The notes under the pieces: model-generated
Told to the model about the DNA's origin: nothing
Seen by the model: only the letters and a program-made list of their open reading frames with translations
Database searches by the model: none
Position numbers and translations under genes: made by a program
Part shown: piece by piece, positions 61,484-64,000 of the stretch
Layout of the letters: the number at the start of each line of letters is the position of its first letter
How positions within the stretch are numbered: position 1 is the stretch's first letter
From: Brevinema_A sp051649245
GTDB taxonomy: Bacteria > Spirochaetota > Brevinematia > Brevinematales > Brevinemataceae
Direction of reading: 5' to 3'
DNA: 64,000 nucleotides
Assembly (NCBI GenBank): GCA_051649245.1
Contig: JBOFGS010000008.1
Location: 1 to 64,000, forward strand

Positions 61484-62392
61484 TTATTTTATTGATATTG
61501 TAAATGTTTTTACAACCGTATCGTACGTGTTTTTAGAACTTTCTTCAATACGAATCTTACGTAGTTCATTACGAAAAATATTATCAATAATAGGATCACC
61601 TGATGATTTGATTAATTCAACAGACGATACCCAGCCTTGAGGACTAAATGTCATTGACGCTGTTACAGAATAACCATAACCTCGAGCTTTATATTGATCA
61701 GGTATTTGTTCGGTAATTTTTGGGAATATAATTGTTTTTCTAGGAGCACCAGACCACGAAGCATTTTCTAAAAAATCAGACTGCTGAATTTTTTCATCCT
61801 TTTTCTGTGCAAGTAGATTTTCTAATTCATGGGCAAGTAACTCTTCTTCTTTTGGTTCTTGTGGTTTTATCGTTTCAGGAAGTGTAGTTTCTATAGGTGT
61901 AGTTTGGAGTTTCTCTTCTAATACTGGTGGTGTGACTATTTCTTCTATTATAGGGACAGGAATCGATTCAGTAGGAATATTTTCTGCAACCTTAGCTTTA
62001 GGTAGAGAATTTTCTGTAGGCACAATAGTTTTTTTAATCTGTTCAACATTTTTTGCTTTAATCGGATCAGGAGACATTACTTTTTTAGGAGTGACAGACT
62101 CTTTTTTTTGATCAATTTTTTGATGAGAAGGAGTTGATTTACGAACAGATTTTTTGATCTGTTGTGGTTTTACGGAGGGTGTGGCTTTTGGTGATGGAAT
62201 TTCAGCAGGTTTAGGCAAGACAGGAGCTGTGGACATTGATGATCCTAAATTCATTGTAATAGTTACTTTTTTTGTTGATTCTTCGATATCAGGAACTACC
62301 CATAAAAATAAAACCAATAAAAAAGCATGTAATCCAATTGACAACATAATGTATGAAAAAAGTGGAGAATTTTCTTGACGAGATACTAACAT
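61484..62392 (-). CDS. TonB-like energy transducer
   Basis: 302 residues. An N-terminal membrane helix (LFSYIMLSIGLHAFLLVLFLWVV), a long Pro/Lys/Glu-rich periplasmic spacer (about 45-205), and a C-terminal TonB/TolA-like domain containing GYSVTASMTFSPQGWVSSVELIKSSGDPIIDNIFRNELRKI. It would carry proton-motive energy from ExbB-ExbD to outer-membrane receptors or, in the TolA role, to the outer membrane. I place the start at ATG 62392, five bases after AGGAG; the TTG before it is too close. It lies 8 bases after exbD and 10 before addB. Confidence 0.85.
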   Translation of the reverse strand: MLVSRQENSPLFSYIMLSIGLHAFLLVLFLWVVPDIEESTKKVTITMNLGSSMSTAPVLPKPAEIPSPKATPSVKPQQIKKSVRKSTPSHQKIDQKKESVTPKKVMSPDPIKAKNVEQIKKTIVPTENSLPKAKVAENIPTESIPVPIIEEIVTPPVLEEKLQTTPIETTLPETIKPQEPKEEELLAHELENLLAQKKDEKIQQSDFLENASWSGAPRKTIIFPKITEQIPDQYKARGYGYSVTASMTFSPQGWVSSVELIKSSGDPIIDNIFRNELRKIRIEESSKNTYDTVVKTFTISIK

Positions 62393-62400
62393 CAAAACTC

Positions 62401-62808
62401 CTATTTTTTCAAAATCGTAGCAAGGCTTAGTTTTTGAATACCTGCAATACGTGCATAATCCATAATTTCTACTAATAATCCATAGGCGATAGTCTCATCT
62501 CCTTGAATGACAATTGAACTATCTGGATTTTTTGCTTTAAAATCTTTTAAAATAGAAGGTAAATCATTTTTTGATATAACTTGACTATTCCAAGTAAGCG
62601 TGTTATTTTTATCAACGTTGATAATAAATTGTTGTTGAGCAACAGCATCAGAGGTTTGAGCTTTTGGGAGGTCGACATTAAGAGAAGATGTTTGGATGAA
62701 TGTCGATGTGATCATGAAGAAAGTTAGTAGCTGGAAAACAATATCGATCATTGGTGTCATATTAATATCTGAAGAAAGGTGATTTTTGGGTTTATATTTT
62801 GAAAACAT
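62401..62808 (-). CDS. ExbD/TolR-type biopolymer transport protein
   Basis: 135 residues. A short basic N-terminus, one membrane helix, and a periplasmic domain. The proton-path Asp22 is in NMTPMIDIVFQLLTFFMITS, the family signature; DLPKAQTS and the end of the chain (PDSSIVIQGDETIAYGLLVEIMDYARIAGIQKLSLAT) fit ExbD/TolR. It works with an ExbB/TolQ ring, which is not adjacent: the gene upstream on this strand is a lipoprotein. The likely promoter is at 62843-62871. AGGAG lies before the ATG. It opens exbD-tonB-addB. Confidence 0.92.
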   Translation of the reverse strand: MFSKYKPKNHLSSDINMTPMIDIVFQLLTFFMITSTFIQTSSLNVDLPKAQTSDAVAQQQFIINVDKNNTLTWNSQVISKNDLPSILKDFKAKNPDSSIVIQGDETIAYGLLVEIMDYARIAGIQKLSLATILKK

Positions 62809-62842
62809 GGCAGAACTCCTACAATCTACAAATAATATATAT

Positions 62843-62871
62843 ATAATAACGTAATATTATATTTTTTTCAA
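62843..62871 (-). promoter_or_regulatory. Possible promoter for exbD-tonB-addB
   Basis: Minus strand: TTGAAA (62866-62871), 17-base spacer, TATTAT (62843-62848). Confidence 0.45.
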
Positions 62872-62922
62872 GAAAAATATCAATGATATTTTTTGTTAAT
62901 TGCTTATTAATAATATCACATA

Positions 62923-63393
62923 TTATTCGATAAATTGAGAGAATATGAGATCGTATGCATTTGCATAGTTGCTGTTATTTGCCAAAAAATCTTGGATTTT
63001 TTCTGAGTTGTCAATGCTGTACTGTACATACTCATTTTCAGAAATTCCTAATTTTTGATAAAATCCTTCTCTTTTTTGATTTAATAATATTCCCAATTCT
63101 TCTTCTGAAATATTTTTTTTGACTGCTTCAGAGTAGTTAGAGTATTGAGATAATGTAAATAAAATAGTAATTTCAATAAATCGTTTGGGATTGTCTAAGA
63201 TGATGGGATCACCTAATTTAAATGAAATCATCTCAAATAGTTTTTGGGTAGCTTCTTTATCAATAGTTGCTGGAGCATCTTCTGTCATTTCACTGATGAT
63301 AGAGTTTTCAATGTCAAAATTTTTTTCTGTTTCTTCTTTTTTTTGGCAAGATGCTATTATGGTAAGCATAGCTACTATGATTATATGTGTCAT
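62923..63393 (-). CDS. Lipoprotein, unknown function
   Basis: 156 residues. Lipoprotein signal MTHIIIVAMLTIIASCQKKEE, Cys16. An acidic linker follows (EKNFDIENSIISEMTEDAPAT), and the rest looks mostly helical: FIEITILFTLSQYSNYSEAVKKNISEEELGILL and KLGISENEYVQYSIDNSEKIQDFLANN. I recognise no family. AGAGGA lies 5 bases before ATG 63393; upstream in-frame starts would hide the signal. It is a separate unit between exbD and the divergent RodZ-like gene. Confidence 0.75.
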   Translation of the reverse strand: MTHIIIVAMLTIIASCQKKEETEKNFDIENSIISEMTEDAPATIDKEATQKLFEMISFKLGDPIILDNPKRFIEITILFTLSQYSNYSEAVKKNISEEELGILLNQKREGFYQKLGISENEYVQYSIDNSEKIQDFLANNSNYANAYDLIFSQFIE

Positions 63394-63484
63394 AAATCCT
63401 CTTAATCCAATACTTATTATATAATATCGTATATTGTAATATGAAAATACATATATTTCAATCTTAAACACAAAAAAATAAAAT

Positions 63485-63513
63485 TTGAACAAAAATAAAA
63501 AATAGTGTATAAT
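63485..63513 (+). promoter_or_regulatory. Promoter for the RodZ-like gene
   Basis: TTGAAC (63485-63490), 17-base A-rich spacer, perfect TATAAT (63508-63513). Confidence 0.6.
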
Positions 63514-63556
63514 TTATCTATTCATATAAACTAGAACTTAAAAATGAGGAATGGCT

Positions 63557-64000
63557 ATGGTAAATCAAACAAAACTCTCTTTAGGTAGTTACCTACGTCA
63601 GCAAAGAGAAACAAAAGGATTGTCTATTGATGAAGCGGCAATCGAAACAAATATTGCACGTAAATATATTGAAGCATTAGAAAATGATGAGTATGGCTTT
63701 TTCCCTGCTGAAATGTATGTTGTTGGATTTTTAACTGCTTATGTTGAAGTATTAGAAATGGATAAAGAGCTTGTTTTATCAATGTACCAACGTTCATTAG
63801 CTAAAGAACAAGAAGCTCCTTTGGAAGAAGTTTTTTCTCTTTATAATAATGAGTCAAAGATAAAAAAACATACTACATTACTCATGATTGCATTTCCTAT
63901 TATTGTTATTTTGACATTATTTGTGGTCTTTTTATCGAATAATAAAAAAAATACAACCCAAGAATCTAACGAACAAATAATCACAACTACAGATGGACCA
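63557..64000 (+). CDS. RodZ-like helix-turn-helix membrane protein, 5' part
   Basis: 148 codons are visible; the gene continues past the right edge. Residues 7-70 are an HTH_25/XRE-type helix-turn-helix: LGSYLRQQRETKGLSIDEAA, ETNIARKYIEALENDEYGFFPAEMYVVGFLTAYVEVL. A basic patch (SKIKKHTT) and one membrane helix (about 106-128) follow, then a polar extracytoplasmic part. This is the layout of RodZ, which ties MreB to the membrane, and of related cytoskeletal-type proteins. I prefer ATG 63557, six bases after GAGGA, though an in-frame ATG at 63551 exists. Its C-terminal domain is not seen, so the RodZ call stays provisional. Confidence 0.75.
   Translation, partial: MVNQTKLSLGSYLRQQRETKGLSIDEAAIETNIARKYIEALENDEYGFFPAEMYVVGFLTAYVEVLEMDKELVLSMYQRSLAKEQEAPLEEVFSLYNNESKIKKHTTLLMIAFPIIVILTLFVVFLSNNKKNTTQESNEQIITTTDGP

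Noticed and set aside
1..64000. CRISPR arrays, insertion sequences, prophage or defence genes
   Set aside because: No regularly spaced repeats, transposase, integrase, restriction or toxin-antitoxin signatures were found by reading both strands.

Overview
This AT-rich window reads as one chromosomal stretch of a spirochaete. The evidence is the flagellar basal-body series flgB-flgC, fliE, fliF-fliG-fliH-fliI in spirochaete order, about eleven predicted lipoproteins with loose spirochaete-type lipoboxes together with their transferase Lgt, mreBCD, and full Gram-negative style MurF, ExbD and TonB. A Brevinema- or Brachyspira-like bacterium is my guess and is not proven. I see no rRNA, tRNA, CRISPR array, insertion sequence or phage gene. 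Almost every gap ends in a clear hairpin terminator, so transcription units can be read directly.

Layout. 1-5810: a PTS and amino-sugar block, with EIIA(Glc) divergent from nagB-like, a nagB-nagA fusion, ptsI and ptsH. 5968-9188: a MATE exporter and PtsG (EIICB). 9189-12648: acyl-CoA ligase, an RNase HI with an extra N-terminal domain, and AsnA. 12707-14540: class II aldolase and an orphan PTS EIIB-like protein. 14759-18288: two fibronectin-III-repeat lipoproteins. 18389-21245 (minus): HAD hydrolase, GyrB and a small coupled ORF. 21438-29742: parvulin lipoprotein, RNase R, Lgt, MutL, a lipoprotein, a SpoIIM-like protein and Alr. 29937-37021: flagellar genes, opened by a sigma-28-like promoter. 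37090-43246: metallo-hydrolase, MurF, two divergent pairs of paralogous lipoproteins, NifU-like and NifS. 43414-49722: GpmI, a metzincin-like lipoprotein, an exported M1-peptidase-like protein without the zinc motif, and a glycosyltransferase. 49823-56229: MreBCD, a lipoprotein, LeuS and an exported acidic-tailed protein. 56359-58303: TyrS and a sirtuin. 58339-64000: ExbD-TonB-AddB, a lipoprotein, and the start of a RodZ-like gene.

How the genes fit together. The PTS proteins (EI, HPr, EIIA, EIICB) form a complete glucose phosphotransferase chain, feeding glycolysis (Fba and GpmI are here). The amino-sugar genes share the ptsI-ptsH transcription unit. The NagA half of the fusion keeps all metal ligands, but both NagB-type domains carry Gly in place of the catalytic Asp72, and the stand-alone copy also lost Asp141 and His143. 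This is the most unusual biochemical signal in the window.

Other signals worth following are the perfect 12-bp inverted repeat enclosing the acyl-CoA ligase promoter, the palindromic -35 shared by the two divergent lipoprotein pairs, the lipoprotein with HExxHxxGxxH, the M1-like protein without its zinc motif, and a sirtuin with one zinc cysteine replaced by Ser. I found no single obvious new defence or mobile system. The novelty lies in these diverged enzymes and surface proteins.
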